A DNA stretch of 64,000 nt from Reyranella humidisoli. GTDB taxonomy: Bacteria; Pseudomonadota; Alphaproteobacteria; Reyranellales; Reyranellaceae. Shown in pieces: positions 44,801 through 52,891 of this stretch. The notes below the pieces were generated by a model. That model saw nothing but the letters and a program-made list of their open reading frames with translations. It had not been told where the DNA came from and did not search any database. Location of the stretch: positions 1,922,001 through 1,986,000 of the forward strand of contig NZ_JAHOPB010000001.1 of assembly GCF_019039055.1 (NCBI RefSeq). Direction: 5' to 3'. Every line of letters starts with the position of its first letter. Position 1 is the first letter of the stretch. The translations under genes were made by a program, and so were the position numbers.

Positions 44801-44971
44801 TTTGCTGGCGACGGTCTTCGTTGAGAGCGCCGTGCCGCACTGGCCGCAGAAGCGGGCAGCAGGCGGATTGCTCGAATGGCAAGAAAGACAGGGCTGTCCC
44901 AGCGCCGTGCCGCAGTCGATGCAGAAGCGTGCGTCAGGAGCGTTGTTCGTGTTGCAATTTGAACAGCGCAA
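41858..44971 (-). CDS. Zinc-ribbon / class III cyclase / AAA ATPase / TPR signalling protein
   Basis: A 1037-residue cytoplasmic protein. Two zinc ribbons come first (Cys 3, 6, 17, 20 and 28, 31, 42, 45). A class III nucleotide cyclase domain follows at about 65-240 (ITVLFADVSGSTELIERL and VKVQGDGVMALFGAP carry the metal Asp residues). A P-loop ATPase at about 255-560 has FVGREAELALLE and VAEAGVGKSRLAFEF. The C-terminal half is TPR-like helical repeats. It resembles large adenylate-cyclase/ATPase regulators. The start is a TTG at 44971 with AGGT seven bases upstream, giving MRCSNC. It converges with ribF. Confidence 0.93.
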   Translation of the reverse strand: MRCSNCNTNNAPDARFCIDCGTALGQPCLSCHSSNPPAARFCGQCGTALSTKTVASKSPASDGELKQITVLFADVSGSTELIERLDPEEAARRLSPAIEAMHEAVRRFEGSVVKVQGDGVMALFGAPTPQEDHAVRACCAALAMQASVKALPGEALPIRVGIHSGEVLARTVATDFSTDFDATGITVHIASRLEGLAPSGGIAISPATLRGARQFVSVDSMGDREVRGLSAPMEVFLLTGLRRGPTSQRFSLERERSGFVGREAELALLERNLERATEGDGCAVGVVAEAGVGKSRLAFEFAERCRARGIRVLEGRALAHSRATPFEPVIDILKAFFEIAPDDSPERGRAKAAEVLDLIDPALGTELPLLVDFLGLGSGAPPLPRMDPGTRRDRLELLFRRLVRAAGATTPAVILLEDLHFMDSGSESLIEVLAEAMVGTRLLLLVNFRPGYAAPWMRGDHYDQVSLAPLRKNAADELASHLLGDDQSVVPLLPLIADRARGNPFFIEELVRKFADGGHLAGEAGAYRLLRMPDLKTVPDNVQAIVAARVDSRPEMERTLLQTAAVIGREFMAPILEHVAGLAETVVSMALHRLSSAGLVYETGGSSPGTFAFKHPMLQEVIYRSLVSDKRRALHAAVAAELEKTLPDPGGAQAGFIAYHLEEAGNIPQAASYNMKAAMWHGTRDPAQALEAWKRVRRLLLSLPLEGPARYPLLMASGQIVNFAWREGLTAADVEPYYNEALEIARSLGDMRAITLVTAAYGRALGSTGSAMDYVAKVSEARDLLDPQKHAGLAAVLTTIRCHALRLAGDLHVALADNDLALANVDKVEEQDQQTLGFRVDVWVKGMRGQTLAMMGRYDEARALATELIASDESQVDVLHRLQAHATMADIAWGTGDVTLATEHSAAAHRLGEKSGNPYLMVYGRAYAGLGQAMRGEYSEATTTLSNTLRLARERQAGLENEARILCDLAYVQLRAGLADRARETAEEAAAVARRRGAKVWQAYAEWLIRGPTSPAFRSLLAESGAELLAHLPSPRD

Positions 44972-45011
44972 GACAAGACCTGCTCAATTTGGAGCTATAG
45001 GGCGCCGCCTC

Positions 45012-45494
45012 TCAATCCTTCTTGTTCTTCGCCCTGCGTCTCGCGATGGCTTCTTGTCGCTTTTTGATTGCGGCTCTTACGGCCTTGGCTGTGGGAGTGT
45101 GTATGTAAACAGTCAAAGCATATCCGCCAGGAACGCTAACCGGTGGCTCAGTACGAATCGCAATGGGCATGCCGGCACTTAGGACCGGCACAAAATTCAG
45201 CTCTTTGCACTTTGAGGATGGATCAAGGTTTTCGAAAAAGATGTCTCTCATTCGATCGCCAGTGTCGCGTTCAAGGTCCTTAAGCCATTGCATCCAGCGC
45301 TTTTTTGCATTGGCGTCGTCCGGCTCTAATCTGACCTGAGCTGCTATGGCATGGAGCGGCTTGCCTTCGGCACCCCGTCGGAAGTGTTTTCTTTGAGCAA
45401 AGTCCTTCCAAAAATCGATCGGCGCGCCGGTGAATTGCTCATTCACCTTTTCTTGCATCGTCCGAGTCGTCTTCGTGTTGAAGTAAAGTCCCAT
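45012..45494 (-). CDS. Hypothetical protein in low-GC patch
   Basis: A 160-residue protein I do not recognise. It starts MGLYFNTKTTRTMQEKV, has an acidic/aromatic middle (KRWMQWLKDLERDTGDRMRDIFF) and a Pro-rich turn before a beta-like stretch (GGYALTVYIHT). It ends in a strongly basic tail (KKRQEAIARRRAKNKKD). No signal peptide or membrane helix. The ATG at 45494 has GGGGGAG seven bases upstream; an ATG seven codons earlier is less likely. Local GC is near 50 percent in places, well below the flanks. It follows the HExxH gene on the same strand by 69 bases. Confidence 0.72.
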   Translation of the reverse strand: MGLYFNTKTTRTMQEKVNEQFTGAPIDFWKDFAQRKHFRRGAEGKPLHAIAAQVRLEPDDANAKKRWMQWLKDLERDTGDRMRDIFFENLDPSSKCKELNFVPVLSAGMPIAIRTEPPVSVPGGYALTVYIHTPTAKAVRAAIKKRQEAIARRRAKNKKD

Positions 45495-45563
45495 CTCCAC
45501 ACTCCCCCTCGACAACAGACTTCCTAAGTATAAAAAATTATCACACAGCGTGCTTAAAGCAAG

Positions 45564-46085
45564 CTACTCGCATGTGCCGAGTGCTTGCAATTGCTTGCAG
45601 CCAGACGAAGCGATCCGCTGTGCCGTCCTGATGCCGAACACGGTTGGAAGGCCGATGCTTAACGCCCACTCCGTTGCGCGCTCCTCGCTGCTCAACGATC
45701 TGTTGGTTGGAAGATGTGGAGGGCCTCCGAGATGATGACCTGTCTCGTGTGCGAGTACGGTAGCGAGGCCGGCCGATCCGATGTTCCGATGACGCACTAG
45801 ACCGCCATAAAGGCGCACGCGCTTTCTTCCTCCTTCAACAAAAGCTTGAGCATTTGCGACATCAACACCCAGCTCTAGGTCGTAGAGTATTCCTGGAAAT
45901 GTTGCTTGAAACCGTCTCAGCACGACGAGAACTCGGCGACGCGGCCAGCGTGCCGACTTGGGCCAGAGAAGATTCTTCGAGACAGGCGGATCGAATAAGG
46001 GCAAAGCCAACACATCATCGCAGTACCTGCCTGCAATAAGCAATCTGCTAGCTGGGCGCTCCGCCTTGACCCCCCCGACCCCCAT
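45564..46085 (-). CDS. Putative zinc metallopeptidase-like protein (HExxH)
   Basis: A 173-residue protein with a gluzincin-type motif: LAHETGHHLGG at about residues 112-122, then SSEERATEWALSIGLP about 12 residues on, supplying a likely third ligand (Glu). This spacing recalls M48 or similar small metallopeptidases. No signal peptide or membrane helix is clear. The ATG at 46085 has AGGG directly before it, too close for a good ribosome-binding site, so the true start may be downstream. Divergent from ileS. The family and target are unknown. Confidence 0.7.
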   Translation of the reverse strand: MGVGGVKAERPASRLLIAGRYCDDVLALPLFDPPVSKNLLWPKSARWPRRRVLVVLRRFQATFPGILYDLELGVDVANAQAFVEGGRKRVRLYGGLVRHRNIGSAGLATVLAHETGHHLGGPPHLPTNRSLSSEERATEWALSIGLPTVFGIRTAQRIASSGCKQLQALGTCE

Positions 46086-46228
46086 CCCTAGATTGCCCGC
46101 CCTATGTTTATCGGGGCCTTCCAGGAGCGAATTATCCGCCCGGTCCGCTGACTGCGGCCGGGTTTGTCCTGTCTGTTCGCGGCTGTTTCCGGACGGCCGC
46201 CATCGCTCCTCTCAGTGCCGGGTTTCTT

Positions 46229-49078
46229 GTGACAACTGATTATAAATCCAGCGTTTTTCTGCCGAAGACCGACTTCCCCATGCGCGCCGGGCTGCCCAAG
46301 AAGGAGCCCGAGCTCCTGAAGCGCTGGGCCGAGATGAAGCTCTGGGACCGGCTCAGGGCCGAGAGCCGGGGCCGGCCGAAGTTCGTGCTGCACGACGGCC
46401 CTCCCTACGCCAACGGCAACCTCCATATCGGGCACGCACTCAACAAGATCCTGAAGGACCTCGTCTCGCGCACCCAGCAGATGCTGGGCAAGGACAGCCA
46501 CTACGTGCCGGGCTGGGACTGCCACGGCCTGCCGATCGAATGGAAGATCGAGGAACAGTACCGCGCCAAGAAGCAGGACAAGGACCAGGTTCCGATCGTC
46601 GAGTTCCGGCGCGAGTGCCGCGCCTTCGCCGATCACTGGATCACGGTGCAGCGCGAGGAGTTCAAGCGGCTCGGCGTCGACGGCGACTGGGAGAACTACT
46701 ACTCGACGATGAAGTACGAGTCCGAGGCTGTCATCGTGAGGGAACTGGGCAAGTTCCTGATGAACGGCGGCCTCTACAAGGGCTCCAAGGCGGTGCTGTG
46801 GTCGGTGGTCGAGAAGACCGCGCTGGCCGAGGCCGAAATCGAGTATCACGACCACACGTCGGACACGATCCACGTGCGTTTCCCGGTCGTGAAGTCGAAC
46901 GGCGGCAAGCTCGACGGCACCTCGATCGTGATCTGGACGACGACGCCGTGGACCATGCCGGGCAACCGCGCGCTCGCCTACGGCCGGGATATCGCCTACG
47001 CGCTGGTCGAGGTCGCGGCCGTCGGTGAGGGCAGCAAGGCCCGCGTCGGCGAGAAGCTGGTACTGGCGCGCGACTTGGTCGACGCGGTCGCGGCGGAAAC
47101 GAAGTTCACGCCGAAGATCGTGGCCGAGGTGTCGGCTGAAGATCTCGACGGGCTGATCGCGGCGCATCCGTTCCGCGGCAAGGGCTTCGAGTTCGACGTG
47201 CGCCTGCTGCCCGGAGAGTTCGTGACGGCCGATGCCGGCACGGGCTTCGTGCACATCGCGCCGGGCCATGGCGCCGACGACTACGAGCTGGGTGTCGCCA
47301 ACGGCGTGGAAGTGCCGGACACGGTCGCCGAGGACGGCACCTACTATCCACACGTGCCGCTGTTCGCGGGCAAGCGCGTCTATACGCAGGACGGCAAGAA
47401 GGGCGACGCCAACCGCACCGCCATCGCGCTGCTCGACGAGATGGGCAAGCTGCTCGCCTCGGGCCGCATCACGCACAGCTATCCGCATTCCTGGCGCTCC
47501 AAGGCGCCGGTCATCTTCCGCAACGCGCCACAATGGTTCATCGCCATGGACAAGCCGATCCCCGAGATCGGCGGGACCCTGCGCGAAAAGGCGCTGGCGG
47601 CGATCGACGTCACGCGCTTCGTGCCGCGCGCTGGCTACAACCGCCTGCGCTCGATGATCGAGACGCGGCCCGACTGGAACGTCTCGCGCCAGCGCGCCTG
47701 GGGCGTGCCGATCGCGGTGTTCGTCGACAAGAAGACCGGCGAGCCGCTGCGCGACGCCGAGGTGATGGGCCGCATCGTCGAGGCGTTCCGCACCGAGGGC
47801 GCCGATGCCTGGTTCGAGAGCCCGCCCGAGCGCTTCCTCGGCAACAAGTACGATGCCGCCGATTTCGAGCAGGTGACCGACATCCTCGACGTCTGGTTCG
47901 ACTCGGGCTGCACGCATGCCTTCACGCTCGAAGGCAACGACCGGCTGAAGTGGCCGGCCGACCTTTATCTCGAAGGCTCGGACCAGCATCGTGGCTGGTT
48001 CCATTCCTCGCTGCTCGAGAGCTGCGGCACGCGCGGCCGCGCGCCCTATGACGGCGTGCTGACGCACGGCTTCACGCTCGACGAGCAGGGCCGCAAGATG
48101 TCGAAGTCGCTGGGCAACATCACGGCGCCCCAGTCGGTCTGCGACCAGTACGGCGCCGACATCCTGCGCCTCTGGGTGGTCGGCACCGACTACACAGAGG
48201 ACCAGCGCATCGGTCCGGAGATCCTGAAGCACCAGGCTGAAGCCTATCGCCGGCTGCGCAACACGCTGCGCTACCTGCTGGGCAGCCTCGACGGCTATTC
48301 GTCGGACGAGACGGTGAGCCATGCCGAGATGCCCGAGCTGGAGCGCTGGGTGCTGCATCGCCTGGCCGAGCTGGACGGCGTGCTGCGCCGCGCGGTCGAC
48401 GATTACGACTTCCACACGATCGCGACGGAGCTGCACAATTTCTGCGCCGTCGACCTCTCGGCCTTCTACTTCGACATCCGCAAGGACTCGATCTACTGCG
48501 ACGCGTCCGGCACGCCGCGCCGTCGCGCCGCGCGCACCGTCATGGCCGAGGTCTTTTCGTTCCTGACGGCGTGGCTGGCGCCGATCACCTGCTTCACGGC
48601 CGAAGAGGCCTGGCTCGCGCGGCCGAACGACATTCCGGACGGCAAGGCCGATAGCGTCCATCTGCGCCTCTATCCCATCATCCCCCCCGCATGGCTCGAT
48701 GCGGCGCTGGGAGAGAAGTGGAAGACCGTTCGCGCCCTGCGCCGCGTCGTCACTGGCGCGCTGGAACTGGAGCGAGCGGAGAAACGTATCGGCTCGAGCC
48801 TGCAGGCCGGGCCGCACGTCCATGTCGCGCCGGAATACCTGAAGGCGCTGGAAGGTCTCGACCTCAGCGAGATCTGCATCACGTCGGGTGGCCATCTCGT
48901 CGAGGGCGAGGCGCCGGCTGGGGCCTTCACCCTGCCGGACGTGGCCGGCGTCGCCGTCGTGCCGAGCGCGGCCGAAGGCACCAAGTGCGCGCGCTGCTGG
49001 CAGGTGCTGGAAGAGGTGGGCAAGTCGACCGCCCATCCGCTGCTCTGCCTGCGCTGCGAGGATGCAGTTTCAGCATGA
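46229..49078 (+). CDS. ileS: Isoleucyl-tRNA synthetase
   Basis: A 949-residue class I synthetase. It has the HIGH motif in YANGNLHIGHALNKIL near residue 64, the editing domain in the middle (GRDIAYALVEV, GTGFVHIAPGHGADDYELG), and KMSKSLGN near residue 626. The C-terminal zinc site carries Cys in CARCWQVLEE and CLRCEDA. The GTG at 46229 gives MTTDYKSSVFLPKTDFPMR, the usual start in alphaproteobacteria. The stop overlaps lspA (ATGA). Divergent from the HExxH gene. Confidence 0.97.
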   Translation: MTTDYKSSVFLPKTDFPMRAGLPKKEPELLKRWAEMKLWDRLRAESRGRPKFVLHDGPPYANGNLHIGHALNKILKDLVSRTQQMLGKDSHYVPGWDCHGLPIEWKIEEQYRAKKQDKDQVPIVEFRRECRAFADHWITVQREEFKRLGVDGDWENYYSTMKYESEAVIVRELGKFLMNGGLYKGSKAVLWSVVEKTALAEAEIEYHDHTSDTIHVRFPVVKSNGGKLDGTSIVIWTTTPWTMPGNRALAYGRDIAYALVEVAAVGEGSKARVGEKLVLARDLVDAVAAETKFTPKIVAEVSAEDLDGLIAAHPFRGKGFEFDVRLLPGEFVTADAGTGFVHIAPGHGADDYELGVANGVEVPDTVAEDGTYYPHVPLFAGKRVYTQDGKKGDANRTAIALLDEMGKLLASGRITHSYPHSWRSKAPVIFRNAPQWFIAMDKPIPEIGGTLREKALAAIDVTRFVPRAGYNRLRSMIETRPDWNVSRQRAWGVPIAVFVDKKTGEPLRDAEVMGRIVEAFRTEGADAWFESPPERFLGNKYDAADFEQVTDILDVWFDSGCTHAFTLEGNDRLKWPADLYLEGSDQHRGWFHSSLLESCGTRGRAPYDGVLTHGFTLDEQGRKMSKSLGNITAPQSVCDQYGADILRLWVVGTDYTEDQRIGPEILKHQAEAYRRLRNTLRYLLGSLDGYSSDETVSHAEMPELERWVLHRLAELDGVLRRAVDDYDFHTIATELHNFCAVDLSAFYFDIRKDSIYCDASGTPRRRAARTVMAEVFSFLTAWLAPITCFTAEEAWLARPNDIPDGKADSVHLRLYPIIPPAWLDAALGEKWKTVRALRRVVTGALELERAEKRIGSSLQAGPHVHVAPEYLKALEGLDLSEICITSGGHLVEGEAPAGAFTLPDVAGVAVVPSAAEGTKCARCWQVLEEVGKSTAHPLLCLRCEDAVSA

Positions 49079-49557
49079 GGCCCATCGATCGGCAGGCCAT
49101 GGTGCTTCTGGCCGTCACGCTCGTGGCGGACCAGGCTTCCAAGCAGCTGCTGCTGGGGTTCCTGCTCAAGGCCGGCGCCATCGTGCCGGTGATCGACGGT
49201 TTCTTCCGGCTGGTGATCGTGTGGAACCGGGGGATCAGCTTCGGTCTGCTGGGCGGCGACCAGGCGGTGCCGCCCTGGGTTCTTTCCGGCGTGGCGATTG
49301 CCGTCTGCATCGGGCTTTTCGTCTGGCTGCGGCGCACCGACCGTCCCCTGACAGGATGGGGCATCGGCCTTGTCATGGGGGGAGCCATCGGCAATGTTAT
49401 CGACCGTGCCCGATGGGGAGCGGTATTCGATTTCGCCGATTTCCACATAGGGCGCTGGCACTGGCCGGCGTTCAACGTGGCCGACGCGGCGATTGTCGTC
49501 GGCGTTGGACTCATGCTCGTCGACTCGCTGCTCGTCGAGAAGAAGCAGGCGCCCTGA
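49075..49557 (+). CDS. lspA: Lipoprotein signal peptidase II
   Basis: A 160-residue inner-membrane aspartyl protease that cleaves prolipoprotein signal peptides. It has four hydrophobic segments and both catalytic Asp motifs: GGAIGNVIDRARWGAVFDF and WPAFNVADAAIVVG. The ATG at 49075 overlaps the ileS stop by four bases. The ileS-lspA order is conserved across proteobacteria. Confidence 0.96.
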   Translation: MRPIDRQAMVLLAVTLVADQASKQLLLGFLLKAGAIVPVIDGFFRLVIVWNRGISFGLLGGDQAVPPWVLSGVAIAVCIGLFVWLRRTDRPLTGWGIGLVMGGAIGNVIDRARWGAVFDFADFHIGRWHWPAFNVADAAIVVGVGLMLVDSLLVEKKQAP

Positions 49558-49602
49558 AGCGGCCATGATCGGCGCACAAAAGCTCATTACCAAGGACGGA
49601 CG

Positions 49603-50187
49603 ATGAAACCGATTCTCCTCCCGATTCCATTGGCCCTCATGGCCTGCAGCGCGCTCGCCCTCGGCGGCTGCGGCGCCTTGGAGAACTTTGGCGGCGCCAA
49701 GAAGGTGTCGCCCGACGAGTTCAAGATCGTCTCCCATTCGCCGCTCACCATGCCGCCGAACGCCGAACTGCGGCCGCCGCGGCCGGGCGAGCCGCGCCCG
49801 CAGGAAGTGACCCCGGCCGACCAGGCCAAGGAGGCGCTGTCGCCGGCCCTTGCCGGCCGCACCCAGGCCCGCGTCAACGCCGGTCCCGACGCGGCACGGT
49901 CGGGCAGCAACTCCGAACAGGCGCTGGTTGCCCGCGCCGGGCAGGGCGGCATCGATCCCAACATCCGCGGCCAGGTCAACAAGGACACCAAGACGCTGGG
50001 CGAGAGCGACAAGTCTTTCCTCGACAGCCTGATCTTCTGGCAGAGCTCGCCGCCGTCCGGCGTGGTCGTGGATCCCAGCCTGGAACAGCAGCGCATCCGC
50101 GATTCGCAGGCAGCCGGCCAGCCGGCCTCGGGGCCGACGCCGACGATCACGCGCCGCAAGCGCGGGCTCCTCGAAGGCATCTTCTGA
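49603..50187 (+). CDS. DUF3035 outer-membrane lipoprotein (BamF-like)
   Basis: A 194-residue lipoprotein. The signal ends in LALGGC (Cys about 24). The DUF3035 core reads KKVSPDEFKIVSHSPLTMPPNAELRPP, followed by a Pro/Ala-rich linker and a basic C-terminus. In Caulobacter the DUF3035 protein BamF is part of the outer-membrane protein assembly complex. The position after lspA is typical. A good ribosome-binding site (AAGGACGG) precedes the ATG. Confidence 0.88.
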   Translation: MKPILLPIPLALMACSALALGGCGALENFGGAKKVSPDEFKIVSHSPLTMPPNAELRPPRPGEPRPQEVTPADQAKEALSPALAGRTQARVNAGPDAARSGSNSEQALVARAGQGGIDPNIRGQVNKDTKTLGESDKSFLDSLIFWQSSPPSGVVVDPSLEQQRIRDSQAAGQPASGPTPTITRRKRGLLEGIF

Positions 50188-50192
50188 GTTCG

Positions 50193-51560
50193 ATGCCGCT
50201 CCTCGGCCGCCGCGCCCTGCTCGGCGGCCTTCTTGCCGGCGCGGCGATCCCGCCCGCCCCGGCGCTTGCGAAGCTCTTCGCCGTGGGCCGACGCGACGCC
50301 GAGACGTTCACCCTCGCGAACGGCCTCCAGGCCATCGTCCTGCCGTCGCGCCGCGCGCCGATCGTCACCCAGGTCGTGGTCTACAAGGTCGGCAGCGCCG
50401 ACGAGACCTTCGGCCATACGGGCGCCGCGCACTTCCTCGAGCACATGATGTTCAAGGGCACCGACAAGGTGCCGGGCGGCGAGTTCTCGCGAATCGTCTC
50501 GCGCAACGGCGGCCGCGACAACGCCTACACCACGTTCGATTCCACGGGCTATCACCAGACCATTGCGGCCGCGCAGCTCGAGCTGGTGATGCGCATGGAA
50601 GCCGACCGCATGGTCAACGTGCACGTCACCGAGCGCGAGATCGTGCCCGAGCGGCAGGTCATCCTCGAGGAACGCCGCATGCGCACCGACAACGTGCCGG
50701 CGTCGCTGCTCGACGAGGCGGTGCGCGAGCAACTCTACGGCCGCCACAAGCCCTATGCCATGCCGGTCATTGGCTATGCCGACGACATCAAGAAACTCGG
50801 CGTCAACGACCTGCTGGCCTTCTATCGCCGCCACTACGCGCCCAATAACGCGGTCCTGATCGTGGCCGGCGACACCACGGCAGAGCACGTCCGCAAGCTG
50901 GCGGAGCGATATTACGGCCCGATCGCGAGGCGTAAGACCGAACCGCGGACGCGCCCCTCTCGGGGGGGCACCGATCTGCCGCAGAAGGTGGTCCGCGCCG
51001 ATGCGCGTGTCGCCGAGCCGCGCTGGTCGAGGCTGTGGCTGGCGCCGTCCTACCGTATGGGCGAGACGAAGTACGCCTATGCGCTGCAGGTGCTGGCGCG
51101 GCTGTTCGGCGGCACCGAGACCAGCCGGTTGTCGAGAGTCCTCGTGAACGAGCGCAAGGTCGGCCTGTCGGCCTATGCATCGTATGGCCCGTCGAGCCTC
51201 GGCCTGACGTCTTTCGATATCGGCGTGCATCCCGCGAAGTCGAGCAGCCTGGCCGACGTCGAGGAAGCGGTGACGTCCGAGATGAAGAAGCTGCTCGATG
51301 GCGGCGTCACGGCGGAGGAAGTCGAGCGCGCACAGAACCAGCTCCTGGCGGCCGCTATCTACTCGCAGGACTCGCTCGCCAGCGGCCCGCGCATCTACGG
51401 CACGGCACTGAGCACGGGCAGCACCGTGGCCGATGTCGATGCGTGGCCCGAGCGCATTGCCGCCGTCACGCCGGCCGATGTCGTGGCGGCCGCCCGCCAT
51501 GTCTGGCGCGACGATGGCGCGGTCACCGCGCTGCTCACGCCGGCCGAGGGCAGTCGATGA
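50193..51560 (+). CDS. M16 family zinc peptidase (catalytic)
   Basis: A 455-residue pitrilysin/processing-peptidase-type protein, probably exported (RRALLGGLLAGAAIPPAPALA). The inverted zinc motif HFLEHMMFKGT is near residue 82, with the third ligand Glu in the downstream EREIVPERQVILEERRM. It is the active half of a two-gene M16 pair and overlaps the second by four bases (ATGA). Likely a periplasmic peptide or protein degrader. Confidence 0.94.
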   Translation: MPLLGRRALLGGLLAGAAIPPAPALAKLFAVGRRDAETFTLANGLQAIVLPSRRAPIVTQVVVYKVGSADETFGHTGAAHFLEHMMFKGTDKVPGGEFSRIVSRNGGRDNAYTTFDSTGYHQTIAAAQLELVMRMEADRMVNVHVTEREIVPERQVILEERRMRTDNVPASLLDEAVREQLYGRHKPYAMPVIGYADDIKKLGVNDLLAFYRRHYAPNNAVLIVAGDTTAEHVRKLAERYYGPIARRKTEPRTRPSRGGTDLPQKVVRADARVAEPRWSRLWLAPSYRMGETKYAYALQVLARLFGGTETSRLSRVLVNERKVGLSAYASYGPSSLGLTSFDIGVHPAKSSSLADVEEAVTSEMKKLLDGGVTAEEVERAQNQLLAAAIYSQDSLASGPRIYGTALSTGSTVADVDAWPERIAAVTPADVVAAARHVWRDDGAVTALLTPAEGSR

Positions 51561-52882
51561 AGCGGCTGCGCCCGCTCGCGGCGGCCTTCGCCGCCTGGCT
51601 CGTCCTCGTTCCGGGGATGGCGTTCGCCATCGACATCAAGCAGATCACGACGCCGCTCGGCATCAAGGCGTGGCTGGTCGAGGACAAGAGCACGCCCGTG
51701 GTGGCGCTCTCCTTCTCCTTTTCGGGCGGTACGGCCACCGATCCGGCGGGCCAGGCGGGCATCACCGAACTGATGGCGGGGCTGCTGACCGACGGCGCCG
51801 GCCCGATGGACGCCCAGGCTTTTCGCCAGCGCCAGGAAAGTGCCGCCGCGTCGCTGGGCTTCAACGCCTCGCTGGACCGGCTGACCGGCTCGCTGCGCGT
51901 GCTGTCGGCCAGCCGCGACGAGGGGTTCGAACTGCTGCGGCTGGCGCTCACCGAGCCGCGCTTCGATCCCGACATGCTGAACCAGCGCCGCGCGCAGACG
52001 CTCGCAAGCCTGAACCAGGCCGCGCAGCGTCCAGGCTCGGTGGCGAGCCGCACGCTGATGCAGACGCTGTTCGCCGGCCATCCCTATGCCGCGGATCCAG
52101 ATGGCACGCCGCAGGGGCTCGCGGCGGTGACGCCCGAACTGTTGAAGAAGCGCGTCGCCGAACTCCTGCTGCGCAACAGCCTCGTCGTTGCGGCGGTGGG
52201 CGATATCGGCGAGGCGGAACTGGCACGCCAGATCGACCGCTCGTTCGGCGTGCTGCCGACCGGGACGCCACCGGCACTGCCACCGGAATGGGTGCCGCCG
52301 ACGAAGCCGCGCACCGTCGTCGTCGAGCGCCCGGTGCCGCAGAGCACCGCCGTGATGGCGCTGCCCGGCATCCCGCGTGACGATCCCGAGTGGTACGCGG
52401 CGCTGGTGATGAACCACATTCTGGGCGGCGGCGGCCAGCAGTCGCGCCTGTTCAACGAGGTACGCGAGAAGCGCGGCCTGGCCTACAGCGTGTCGAGCGG
52501 CCTGCGCACCTACAAGCGCGCCGCGCTGCTGGTCATGTCGACCGGCTCGGCGAACGAGCGCGTCGCCGAGGCGCTCAAGGTGATTCGCGCCGAGATGGCG
52601 CGGATGCGCACCGACGGCGTCACCGAAGCCGAGCTCAACGACGCCAAGACCTATCTGACCGGTGCGCTGGCCCTGTCGCTCGATTCCTCGGGTTCGATCG
52701 CGGGCCTGCTCCATTCCATGCAGATCGACGGCCTCTCGCCCGATCACCTGACGCGCCGCGCGTCGTTGATCGCGGCCGTCAAGCTCGCGGACGTTCGCAA
52801 GGTTGCGCAACGTCTGCTGCGTGACGAGACACTGACCACGGTCGTGGTCGGCAAGCCGGTCGGCGTCACGCCTGAACCCTAG
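51557..52882 (+). CDS. M16 family protein (non-catalytic partner)
   Basis: A 441-residue exported M16 homologue (signal RLRPLAAAFAAWLVLVPGMAFA). The place of the HxxEH motif reads AGITELMAGLLTDG, with no zinc ligands, so it is inactive by itself. The substrate-binding half is intact (GLAYSVSSGLRTY, the R-x-x-x-Y-like region). Pairs of one active and one inactive M16 protein form heterodimers, as in the mitochondrial processing peptidase. Coupled to the first gene by ATGA. Confidence 0.93.
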   Translation: MKRLRPLAAAFAAWLVLVPGMAFAIDIKQITTPLGIKAWLVEDKSTPVVALSFSFSGGTATDPAGQAGITELMAGLLTDGAGPMDAQAFRQRQESAAASLGFNASLDRLTGSLRVLSASRDEGFELLRLALTEPRFDPDMLNQRRAQTLASLNQAAQRPGSVASRTLMQTLFAGHPYAADPDGTPQGLAAVTPELLKKRVAELLLRNSLVVAAVGDIGEAELARQIDRSFGVLPTGTPPALPPEWVPPTKPRTVVVERPVPQSTAVMALPGIPRDDPEWYAALVMNHILGGGGQQSRLFNEVREKRGLAYSVSSGLRTYKRAALLVMSTGSANERVAEALKVIRAEMARMRTDGVTEAELNDAKTYLTGALALSLDSSGSIAGLLHSMQIDGLSPDHLTRRASLIAAVKLADVRKVAQRLLRDETLTTVVVGKPVGVTPEP

Positions 52883-52891
52883 GGAGTTCAA

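Noticed and set aside
46088..49036. A 982-codon minus-strand open frame opposite ileS
   Set aside because: A shadow of ileS, which has HIGH and KMSKS motifs in the other strand.
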